DNA from: Torymus aiolomorphi
Taxonomy: Eukaryota; Arthropoda; Insecta; Hymenoptera; Torymidae
Direction: 5' to 3'
Assembly: GCA_036365515.1 (NCBI GenBank)
Contig: CM070874.1
Coordinates: forward strand, 28,583,862 to 28,647,861
DNA length: 64,000 bases
The position numbers and the translations under genes were made by a program. How positions within the stretch are numbered: the first letter of the stretch is position 1; every line of letters begins with the position of its first letter. Positions 1-11,439 of this stretch are shown here, piece after piece. The notes beneath the pieces are model-generated. The model was not told the DNA's origin and did no database searches. It saw only the letters and a program-made list of their open reading frames with translations.

Positions 1-59
1 TGCCTTTTTTTGCACCTTTATGACAACCTGCTGACGCCAATTTTAGATATTGGACACTA

Positions 60-158
60 AAAATTTGCGGAGACTATTTTTTTGGTAAGTTCTAAAAAAT
101 ATCTCAAGGCCGCGAAAATCGGCGACCCCCGTGAGCGCACTTTTTTAAAAAGATGTTT

Positions 159-160
<2 letters not shown>
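60..160. repeat. Degenerate end of the 549-3353 palindrome family
   Basis: The stretch with AAAATCGGCGACCCCCG and GAGCGCACTTTTTTAAAAA resembles the right end of the 549-3353 element, which has AAAATCGGTGATCCCCCC and then GCGCACAATTTTTAAAAA. It looks like a diverged terminus of a second copy whose body lies left of the window. Similarity was judged by eye over about 60 bases. Confidence 0.35.

Positions 161-242
<82 letters not shown>
161..242. repeat. (AT)n microsatellite
   Basis: Pure AT dinucleotide tract forming the left border of structured locus A. Confidence 0.97.
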
Positions 243-247
<5 letters not shown>

Positions 248-465
248 TCTGGAAGTTTGAGGATTATATTCAGCACCCGCTTGGAAGTTTGAGGGGTTAT
301 GGGAAGTTTGAGGAGCCTCCTCAAACTTCCAATCTATATATTCAGCATCCGAGCGGAAGTTTGAGGGGTTTTCTAGAGTCTATTTGTCTAGAGTCGGTAA
401 CCTGAGGGTTATTATTTCTTTAGCCACTCTGACCGACCGGGGTTGAGCTCCTCAAACTTACTAGC

Positions 466-468
<3 letters not shown>
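243..468 (+). other. Structured locus A (TA-embedded hairpin repeat)
   Basis: Unknown family, shared with loci at 35688, 50652 and 53898. The unit GGAAGTTTGAGG occurs at 251-262, 283-294, 302-313 and 355-366. The copy at 302-313 forms a perfect 12-bp hairpin with 319-330, and CCTCAAACTT at 450-459 can pair with any of the units. Between the last unit and its complement lies the shared core: CTAGAGT (388-394), GGG, TTATTTCTTTAGCCA (412-426), then ACTCTG (426-431), so AGAGU can pair with ACUCU around a 31-nt loop. GUCGGU (393-398) and ACCGAC (432-437) form an alternative stem. Function is unknown; it could be a structured RNA, a mobile hairpin or a protein-binding DNA structure. The short reading frame across it simply reflects the repeats. 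Confidence 0.6.

Positions 469-548
<80 letters not shown>
469..548. repeat. (AT)n microsatellite
   Basis: Pure AT tract between structured locus A and the palindromic element that starts at 549. Confidence 0.97.
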
Positions 549-550
<2 letters not shown>

Positions 551-3353
551 GTCAGTCTTGTACTTTTTTTTTAAAAAGTGTGCGCGGAGGGATCACCAAT
601 TTTGTTGTCGATTTTTGTATGAAAGTACATATAAAAAAAATAGCTTTTGTAAGATTTGAGCCCCTTATGTCACTCCTAATTCCTGCTGGAATTTTTTTAA
701 ACCCTGATTTTGACCAGTTTTTAGCCATTTTTCAAAAAATTCTAAAAGGCTGAAATTTTAACAAAAGGAGGTCGGTGAGGTCTCATTTTTTTTGCCTTTG
801 TTCAAGTTTTAAGAAAAAAATACACTGATATGATTGATGATTTAGGTTTCATTGGCGATCTGTGATATGGCCATTGCATTTCATCATTTTTAGATCATAT
901 TTAAACCTCTATATCTCGTAACTGGTTCCATATTTTTGAGCTCACCATCTCATTTTTGTTTTGTCTTAGCGAGACCTTTAATTTATTTTTTTGAGGACCT
1001 AAATCGATCGATGAGGCTTCGAGAAACAGCGTTTGAAGTTGATGTTTTTATAAAAAAAATAGCGAAGATTAACCGTGCTCATGGTCACAGTGTCAATCGA
1101 ATTTTAATTAAAAATTATAAAGAGAAGTATTTTTCGTTAAAATATGATATCATCTTACTATACTCTTTTCCTTTCATAGGAAAAAGTAAAACAATAATTT
1201 TTTGTCGAGTATTATAATATCTAATTTTTCGATACCAAAATAATCAGAAATGGCTCTCTACAGACATAAATTCTACCATTTTATGATAATTTTGACACTT
1301 ATATGTAACACAGATACAAAGTTGGTTCCTAGACCTTTAAAATGCGTGGTCGCAGATTTTTCTAGTAGCACTAGAGCCAAAGTTATAGCAGTTTTTATAA
1401 AAAAATATAGGGAAAGTTTTATTTACAAGATCAACCATAAGTTTAGCATAATTGTCCAAAAAAAGTGCTGAGGCTGCGTATTTTGAAGGTTTTAGGCCGT
1501 GTCTACACTATGCGAGAAGCGCATGCGATCAGCGCAAGTGACGCGAGCAAGCGATGCGCGCATTCGACGCGAGCAAGCGATAGTAAGGTATTTAGGTAGT
1601 TTAAATTACCTATGCAGACTTTATAGATAATTAAAGTTGAAAATAAGAATTTATGTAAAATTTGTTTATAATATTCGTTCATCACAAAAAACAGGGCTTT
1701 TCGTAATGAATTTTTATTTTTTGTCTTTTTATATTTGATACAACCAGATCAAGTTTATTCGAATGAAAAACATTTTTATCATGAAAAATTTCGTAGTATT
1801 GGCGCTTATATCAACAATTAAATTTAGTAACACGTCGTTTCTATGGAACTTTTATTTTTTGTTCAATTGTAATATACTGCGGCTCATTTTGTTCCTTATG
1901 AAATGTTGTATAACCGATCTGATCGGCGCTAGATCCCATTGTTTACCAAAATCTCGTAAAATCGTGTGAATTTCGATAAAAATGAGACCTAGCGTCGATC
2001 GGATCGGTTATACAACATAACATTACCGCGACCCTACCCTCAAATTTCAGAAGGAACAAAATGAGCCGCAGTACATTGCGATTGAACAAAAAATAAAAAT
2101 TTTCATAGGAGGGACGTGTTAGTAAATTTGATTATTGATATAAGCGCCAATACTGCGTAATTTTTCATGACAAAAATGTTTTCTACTTCTTAAGACACTC
2201 CTCATTCGAATAAACTTGATCTGGTTGTATCAAATATAAAAAGACAAAAAATAAAAATCCATTACGAAAAACCATATTTTTTGCCATATTTTTATTTATC
2301 CATAAATAATATCATCAATAATATCGTAGTGGAATGATATTATTTATCATTTTAAGTATTTCACGCATTTTGTCCAACACGCATTGCTTGCTCGGATCGC
2401 TTGCGCTGATCGCATGTGCTTCTCGCATAGTGTAGACACGGCCTAAGATCTTCAAAATACACAGCCTCAGCCCCCTTTTTTGGACATTTATGCCAAACTT
2501 ATGATTGATCTTGTAAATAAAACTTTCGCGAGCTCTAATTTTACCACTTGAAAAATATTTTTTTTATAAAAACTGCTATAACTTTGGCTCTAGTGCTACT
2601 AGAAAAATCAGTGATCACGCATTTTAAAGGTCTAGAAACCAACTTTGTATCTGTGTTACATATAAGTGTCAAAAATAATCATAACATAGTAGAATTTATG
2701 TCTGTAGAGAGCCATTTCTGATTATTTTGGTATCGAAAAATTAGATATTATAATGCTCGACAACAAATTATTTTTTACTTTTTCCTATGATAGGAAAAGA
2801 GATATATTTCAACGAAAAATACTTCTCTTAATAATTTTTAAATATAATTCGATTGTCAACTTCAAACGGCTGTATCTCGAAGTCTATTCAATCGATTTAG
2901 GTCCTCAAAATAAGAAATTAAAGGTCTCGCTAACGTAAAACAAAAATGAGATGGTGAGCTCAAAAATATGGAACCAGTTACGAGATACAGAGGTTTAAAT
3001 ATGATCTAAAAATGATGAAATGCAATGGCCATATCACAGATCGCCAATAAAACATAAATCATCAATTTCATATCGGTATATTTTTTTTCTTAGAACTTGA
3101 AGAAAGACGAAAAAAATGAAACCTCACCGACTCATTTTGTTAAAATTTCAGCCTTTTAGAATTTTTTTGAAAAATGGCTAAAAACAGATCAAAATCAGGG
3201 TTAAGAAAAATTCCAGCAGGAATTAGGAGTGACATAAGGGGCTCAAATCTTGCAAAAGCTATTTTTTTTTATATGTACTTACATAAAAAAAATCGGCAAC
3301 AAAATCGGTGATCCCCCCGCGCACAATTTTTAAAAAAAGTACAGGAATGACCC
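549..3353. mobile_element. 2.8-kb palindromic (foldback-type) DNA element
   Basis: Nearly the whole interval is one inverted repeat centred near 1951. The ends are GGGTCAGTCTTGTAC (left) and the complement GTACAGGAATGACCC (right). Paired blocks are seen throughout, for example 549-660 with 3240-3353, 1493-1570 with 2385-2448, and 1697-1934 with 1990-2272. The arms differ by scattered substitutions and small indels, and about 110 bp in each arm (1577-1690 and 2273-2385) does not match. The inner part, bounded by GGCCGTGTCTACACTATG, could be an older nested palindromic MITE. No transposase frame is visible, so it is presumably non-autonomous. The superfamily is not recognised. Confidence 0.85.
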
Positions 3354-3400
3354 ACACACGCACACGCACACGCACACGCACAAGCACACACACACCCACA
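3351..3400. repeat. (CA)n/(CACACG)n microsatellite
   Basis: Alternating CACACG and CACA units directly at the right end of the palindromic element. Confidence 0.9.
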
Positions 3401-3420
3401 TACACTAGCAGGGCTTCGCC

Positions 3421-5814
3421 CACCTTCGCTCGCCTCGTCAACCCCGATATGTTGTAAAAATTAATATAGTGAAAAATGTTTTAAATTTGTTACGTGAGAC
3501 CTGTTAAGACCTCACGTACTAATTATAAAAAATGTTTTGGTTCGTTCTCGAGAGTTTTGATTTCACTCTCGCCGCGAAGGTACCTACTTTTTCCTTCGTC
3601 CTCTATATCCGCCCACACAAATATAGCGGCGCTGCTGGAGAGTCCTCAGTTGTTCTAATTTGGGGCACCTATCAGTCGATCATGTCTCTATACTTATCGT
3701 AGATCCTGTAGAAGTGATGTATGACGTATATCTGCGACTGCTCGGTTTCATGAACAATTGATTTGAATCGTAGTGATAGGCGAGAGCCCGTCTTCCCGGG
3801 TTACGAAAGGGAACTAAGAAATGGTTAATTAATACACGTGATAAAAAATTATATGGCAAGGTTTATTATTATTTTACCGATTTATTCGTTACAACATCGC
3901 CGTTGGCTATTAATATTATGATAATATAATTATTTATTCGTTTTGTTCCGCAAGGGACTTCCGTTCGCGTTAATAGAAACTACTCCTTTGCAAATAGTGA
4001 ATACAACTTGTTTGCTTTGTTTATTAATTAAACCCAGGGTGCGAAAAGGACATGCCACTATTTGGAGTTAATTGTACCTGGTTGTTTTTCGTCGATACCC
4101 GTCGATAGTGGCTCGATTGCCGCAGTCTGGAAATTCCTCCCAAACCGCGCTGCTGTATTGTGGAACGACCCTGCGCCTGAGTTTGGCGCGTGGCGCGCGC
4201 GTCTATGAGAGTATACGGGCGAGCGTGCAGTGAGTCCGAGTGGAGTGAGAGGCGGCCGTCTAGGTGCTGTACGGGCCGTGTGATTGAACACTGCAGTGAG
4301 AGCAGACGTCGTCAGCTGATATTTTCGCCGTTGCGGACGGCTTTATTTATTTCAGTGGCCTCGTCGATCAGATAAGTACTCCTTTCCGTAACTTCTTGTT
4401 GTGTATTACGTCCCAAAGTATGGATATTTTGGGGGTTTAGATGCGCATGTACTTGCAATAGGCGTGTGTTACTTTCTGTGTTTCTGCATATATAGATATA
4501 TAGTACATATGATTATGTCTACTTTTATGTGAGTAGACCACTGCTTTCTCTGATGCATGTACATATAAGTGTATATAGTATTACCTATATCTTCCTGGCC
4601 GGATTGTTCCTTGAATGCTGTGAATGCTTATCGGATCTACACTGTTATATCCTATACTCCTCCTTGTATGTGAATGAGTTACTTTGTGGTTCTTCGTTGT
4701 CTTTTCTTCAGAGGCTGCTCCGGATGCAAACAACTCAGAGACATGGTCGTGTTGGTCGCACCTCCCTGGTATTCTCCAGTGATGGCCAGGAGCTAGTGCG
4801 TTCCACTTCTTATGAAGTTCTTGTCATCCTGGCTTGGTATGCGAGGATGGTTACCGGCCAAATTTCCAAGCAAGGTCTAGGACCCTTCCCAAGGTGTAAG
4901 GCCTGACTCAATCCAGGGACAATGGATACCGACTTACAATCCAGCTGCAGTGTAGCAATGGAAACAAGTATTTTAGCGTTAAAGCCTCTATATTAAGCCT
5001 TTTATTATCGCTTTAGTTTTCATGGCATGTAGGGTAAGACGCAGAAATGAATAGAAAAGGGATAGAATTTCTTATATTCATTATTTGCAGCGGATTACAG
5101 AAGGTAAAATTATGTGGCATAAGTTTGGCCCCTTACTTGCTTCTTATTAATTACAAAAAATACAATTACCCGTATGGTGTTGGGTACACATACGTTAATT
5201 TAACACGTTACACATATGTTAATAATTTTCACACTCTTTTGAATGTAATATCTAAAATGTAAAAAGATTGAAGGGGTGGCTTAAGGTTTGATTAAATTCA
5301 AATTATTCTTCAAACAAACTTATAAAAATTAAATGTGATATTTTGAGTTCAATATATATATTCCCTTAAACCTCCCAATCAGTTTGAAGGATCAATTCAA
5401 AAAGGTGTGAACATTAATTACAATACAATAGCTATAAATAAAACATTCATAATGGTTACTAAATGTTTCTTGTGATTAGTAAGCCTTTCGACGGTGCATG
5501 ACTTACTCTAGAATGGAGGTTCGAGTCGAAGGCATGAAAGGGGAAAAATGACTATGTAACCTGCAGTATAGAGTGTATTCGATTTTAGCCTTCGTTGGCG
5601 AGGTTAATATGTAGATTTAATACAGATTTATTCGTTAAAGCAAAATGGTATAATTTAGGTTATGAGTTTACTGTAAATATAGATAATGAAAAAGAATAAA
5701 ATCATACATAATAAGTTCACAATGTTAATAGTTTGACACTCTAGTCATTTAAAAACCATTCGGATATGCCTTTAATTAATTCTCAAATAAAAGGGGTGAA
5801 TTTCCTTTACGGAT
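3421..5814. other. Unassigned DNA with a CpG-rich patch
   Basis: No gene is recognised. About 4130-4380 is strikingly GC- and CpG-rich compared with its surroundings and contains initiator-like CAGTGAG strings, so a promoter or 5' exon of an unannotated transcript is possible. A pyrimidine tract ending in CAG at 4710 is followed by about 185 bases free of stops in one frame and then AAGGTGTAAGG, which resembles an acceptor and donor pair, but the translation matches nothing I know. The rest is AT-rich with no clear features. Confidence 0.3.
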
Positions 5815-5816
5815 CA

Positions 5817-6072
<256 letters not shown>

Positions 6073-6269
6073 ACACATATTTGCAGCACCAATAATTATC
6101 ATGTTTTAACCTTATCTAATCGAACTTTTTATTTATTTTAATTATGTATATTTCTTATAAAAGGTGGTCCAATTATAAGGAAAATTGAGATAATTCCGTT
6201 TGGTCACCCCTAGATGAGGAGTGATATGACCACGCTTCGACCAGGTGAACGCCGACCGCACTCGAGTCA

Positions 6270-7638
<1,369 letters not shown>

Positions 7639-8100
7639 TCAATAGCATAACGTGCGTTGGATTTTTCTTAACTGATATCCCTCGCCAACAGCCTTACGTA
7701 TGATTTTAATAGTTATCATAAGCAACAAAAAACAGTTCATGTCATACTCTTTAAGTAAGTTTTTTTTACATAAATTTTTGCCTTTGTTAAAACAAGGAGA
7801 GTTTTCTGTACGCGGTCCATGTAACATATGTTTGATTACTCATTTTTGTAATTTTGAATTTTTTGACAGTATTTCAGCTGAAATATGTTTATCGATTGCA
7901 TCTGAAGAGTATAATTTATGGTTGGGATGCAATGTCATAATAATATATGCATGTAGTAAACCACTTTTTTGAAATTCTATAGAATATACGTAAGATGAAA
8001 CAGGTCCAAAAATATTTTGATAACAGTTATATTTTTTTATCTCTTCTTTCCAAAACATAGTACCACAATACATACATTTTACAGACATTTTTCCAAACAA
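7639..8100 (-). pseudogene. Helitron Rep (helitron-like N domain) fragment
   Basis: Two adjoining minus-strand frames carry the signature order of Helitron replication-initiator proteins: an upstream KCMYCGTMFW zinc-like segment, then YSIEFQKSGLLHAYIIM, IDKHISAEI, and after a frame break HGPRTENSPC with a following lysine-rich stretch. In Helitrons the block following EFQKRG normally holds a metal-binding His-x-His; here the second His is Tyr (HAY), so the nickase site looks destroyed. The CMYCG segment runs almost directly into the EFQK segment, implying an internal deletion. No helicase domain, 5' TC end or 3' CTRR hairpin was found, so this is a remnant rather than a working element. Identification rests on motif order only. 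Confidence 0.75.
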
Positions 8101-8400
8101 TGATGTGTTTTATAAATGTATATATTTGTTATCTTTATCATGATTTGCAGATAAGTTTATTTTTTTTAATGTATCATTTTTATTTAAATTATAAGACAGT
8201 AATAATTTCTATTTTAATATTATTATTGTCATAATCTATAATATCGTAATGACCTGAATCATGATTGCCAGTAAATAATAAAGTTAATTTAAAATCGTTT
8301 GAATTGTTTCCAATTGAATGACTATTATTTGAATTATTAAAATGCATTTTTATATTACAATTATACATTGTAAATATACAATTCCTATACCCCTGAATAC
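8101..8400. other. AT-rich DNA upstream of the Helitron remnant
   Basis: No recognisable coding motifs. It may be decayed Helitron sequence. Confidence 0.3.
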
Positions 8401-8592
8401 ATTCTCATTATACATTTATATCTTTCTAAAAATGTTTCGAACGAATTGCTTCTGACTATACATTTGTATCCTTCTAAAAGTTTTTCCAAAAGAATTACTT
8501 CTGACTATACATTTGTATCCTTCTAAAAGTTTTTCCGAAAGAATTGCTTTTAACTGCACATTAATATCCTTCTAAAAATTTTTCTAACAGGG
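8401..8592. repeat. 49-bp tandem repeat, about 4 copies
   Basis: Units start near 8401, 8450, 8499 and 8548 and share ACTATACATTTGTATCCTT, then CTAAAAGTTTTTCC. The outer copies are more diverged than the two central ones. There are no unique spacers. Confidence 0.85.
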
Positions 8593-8969
8593 AAAGTTGT
8601 TATGTAGGGCTATAACATCAATATTTTTATATATCGTATCAGAAATTACATTGTGTTGATTATTATGGATGCTGCTGCTTGAAGAATAATGAATTTTAGT
8701 TAAATAATTGTAGTGAAAGGGATGAAATATAAGAATAAGATTTTAGGCAAGAATAATCAACGGTACCTATGAAAATAGTGCCATGGCACATAGAATTATT
8801 TAAAATTTTCTGACATTAAAATTGACAGTTTACAGTGATAAAAGCTTAAGTGTGTTGACTTATACCAAGTTAAAACACACACAAAATAACTCTAATCCAC
8901 ATAAAAGAACTTCTTTCAGCGAAAGAGCGAACAGTGCTTGAAGTTATGGTAGTATTTATCAGTGTATAT
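8593..8969. other. Unassigned AT-rich DNA
   Basis: I see nothing assignable between the 49-bp repeats and the foldback element. Confidence 0.4.
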
Positions 8970-8985
8970 CGTCGGGTGGGAAGAA

Positions 8986-9225
8986 AAAGGTTCTATCTCG
9001 GCGAAGCGCGTAAAAAGTTATATTTCAGGCAAGCGCGTAAGAAGGTGCCATCTCGTTGAAGCGCGTAAAAAAAGGTTCTATTTCAGCTGAGCGCATAAGA
9101 ATATTCCATCTCGGCGAAGCGCGTAAAATGGTTCTATTTCAGCTGAACACGTAAGAAGGTTCTATTTCAGCTTAGTGCGTGAGAAGGTTCTATCCCAACT
9201 AAGGGCGTAAGAAGTTTCCATCTCG
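8986..9225 (+). repeat. Left subrepeat array of FB2
   Basis: About nine units of 28-30 bp. Two subtypes tend to alternate, one with ATCTCGGCGAAGCGCGTAAA and one with ATTTCAGCTGAGCGCGTAAG, suggesting an older dimer of about 57 bp. Confidence 0.85.
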
Positions 9226-9420
9226 CGCCCTTCGGTTTTTCATCGACGTCATTACGTTAAGAACAGCTACAAAATTTAAATAAATCTCTTAATGATTTCT
9301 TATGGTATTCTCTGGTATAAACAGCTAATCTAATACAATACCAATACGGTGGCAATCGAGGTAATAAAGCGCAAGGTTTATTCATAGACGTAATAACGCC
9401 GATGAAAAACCGAAGCCCGG

Positions 9421-9575
9421 GTGATGGAACCTTCTTATGCGCTCAGCTGAGATAGAACCTTTTCACGTGCTCAGCTGAAATAGAACCTTCTTACGCGCTC
9501 AGCTGAAATAGAACCTTTTCACGCCCTTCGCCGAGATGGCACCTTCTTACGCGCTCGCCTGAAATAGACCCTTTA
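9421..9575 (-). repeat. Right inverted subrepeat array of FB2
   Basis: About five units of the same subrepeat in reverse complement, for example CTTACGCGCTCAGCTGAAAT. With the left array it would make a long hairpin. The arrays are linked by the pair CTTCGGTTTTTCATCG and CGATGAAAAACCGAAG. Confidence 0.85.
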
Positions 9576-11313
9576 ACGAAGTTTCGAATTTCGGATTAAT
9601 AATAATTGGGTATTGAAATATAGTATATAAAGAAGTTTTCTGTAAATTTTTAGCTCTTTATATCCAATAGAAAAAGAAATATGCAATTTCAAAGTTGAGC
9701 GTTCAATCCGAGCACGTGCGTACGGCGCTTATTTGTATCGTACCTGTTTATATGATCCCAAAAAAATCCAAAGCTATTCGTTGTAACATCAATTCCTTAC
9801 GGTATAATTTAACGATTGAAGGTCTCGTAAAACCGGGTGGCACAAATTCGAAAATTCGCTACTCAGTCAAAAACTGCTTTAACAACTTAGGGTGGGGCTC
9901 CTTTTTTAGATTAATACCGTGGAGAATAAGCCATTACAATTTCAAAAAGAAATATTCATAATTATCTGAGATAAAACGAGTTAAGTATCAAAAAGTATTT
10001 AATGAAATAATATCTCCAGATTCGTATTCAGCGTACTCGAAAACATAACAATTAGTAGAATGTTAAAAGTTATAATGACTTTTTATGACTATTTTTATCG
10101 CTAATTCTTAACTTATTTTTGGGTATAATTAGGTTCTTATTTTTCGTAACATTAGATGATGTGAGCTATTGCAATTTGAGATCAGAGTAATGACATCTTA
10201 GAGATTCGAAAGTAAACAGCTGTTCTAAATTTAAGATAGTTATATCACAACTACGTAAGTTAAAACATCAAAATAATAAAAAAATGATATGTGATAAAAA
10301 TAGTCATAAAAAAGTCATTATAACTTTTAACATTCTACCAATTGTTGTTTTCAAGTACGCGGAATACGAATCTGGAGTCATAATTTCATTAAATACTTTT
10401 TGATACTTAACTCGTTTTATCTCAGATAATTATGAATATTTCTTTTTGAAATTTTAATGGCTAATTCTCCATGATATTGCCTAAAAAAGAAGCCCCACCC
10501 GAAGTTGGTAAGGCAGTTTTTTGCTGAGTAGCGAATTTTCGAATTTGTGCCACCCGGTTTTACGAGTTCTTCAATCGTTAAATCATACCGTAAGGAATTG
10601 ATGTTACAACGAATAGCTTTGGATTTTTTTGGGATCATATAAATAGGTACGATACAAATTAGCTAACGATTACCTGGATAGTATCAATATATAAATGGGT
10701 TATTTACACCAGTGTACATCAGCCGCGGTGATCCTTGCGCGCCGTACGCGCATGCTCGGACTGAATGCTCAACTTTGGAATTGCATATTTCTTTTTCTAT
10801 TGGATATAAAGAGCTAAAAATTTACAGAAAATTTCTTTATATACTATATTTCAATACCCAATTCTTATTAATCCGAAATTCGTAACTTCATCACTCAACT
10901 TTTGCGATAGTATGCGAGGACTTGTAAAAATGGGCGGCACAATTTCGAAAATTCGCTACTCAGCCAAAACTGCTTTACGAACTTCGGGTGGACCTTGTTT
11001 TTTTAGGTAAGGCCCTGGAGATAAGCCATTAAAATTTAAAAAAGAAATATTCATAATTACCCAAGATACGACGAGCTAAGTATCAACGAGTATGCCGCGC
11101 AACTCAGTGTGCGCCGCTATGCCAAATCCCGAGGCAGTCACTGGAATACACGGTGGTCATGGTCCGAATCGAGCAGCGTGATAGTTGTCACAGCGCACGC
11201 CACTACCGGGACAGTGTACGGCGTTGCCGGCAAGCTTCTGCGCGCTGACGTGGGTAACAGTCGAATTCGCGGATCGCCAACACAGCGAGCGACGCTTACT
11301 ACCTTTGTCCGTG

Positions 11314-11418
11314 TAGTGCAAACGTATAGCACATGTATCCAATTTAGACTTTATTATACTTCTTTATTAACTAACTCCGTCTAACATTTACTTATTTATC
11401 CTCCACAATACCTCAACA
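11314..11418 (+). repeat. Half of a copia LTR (105 bp, displaced and inverted)
   Basis: Reverse complement of 24628-24732, the left part of the intact 253-bp copia LTR, with roughly eight substitutions. It starts at the TA where FB2 stops and ends at the LTR terminus CCTCAACA. The complementary half is at 21440-21589. Confidence 0.85.
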
Positions 11419-11439
11419 TTCCAAAAAAAATAACCATAT

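Larger units (their letters stand above)
8970..11313. mobile_element. Foldback element FB2, long copy
   Basis: Begins at CGTCGGGTGGGAAG and ends at GTCCGTG (11313), just before a copia LTR fragment. It contains inverted arrays of short subrepeats (8986-9225 and 9421-9575) followed by a 1.3-kb palindrome (about 9582-10885) and a 220-bp terminal segment (11096-11313). An extra partial arm copy lies at 10886-11095. Paired frames at 9750-9960 (plus) and 10417-10638 (minus) give similar peptides only because they are the two arms of the palindrome. The same start and end sequences recur in the deleted copy at 21026-21439. Tandem subrepeats inside inverted arms recall Drosophila FB elements, but relatedness is not claimed. 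Confidence 0.8.

Noticed and set aside
243..468. Hammerhead ribozyme for the structured loci
   Set aside because: No CUGAUGA and GAAA core combination is present in any of the four loci.
8401..8592. CRISPR-like array
   Set aside because: A simple 49-bp tandem repeat with diverging edges and no spacers.
9695..10638. Two similar small proteins containing IPKKSKAIRCN and VKPGGTNSKI on opposite strands
   Set aside because: They are the two arms of one palindrome; conservation is equal in noncoding parts of the arms, so no evidence of protein selection.
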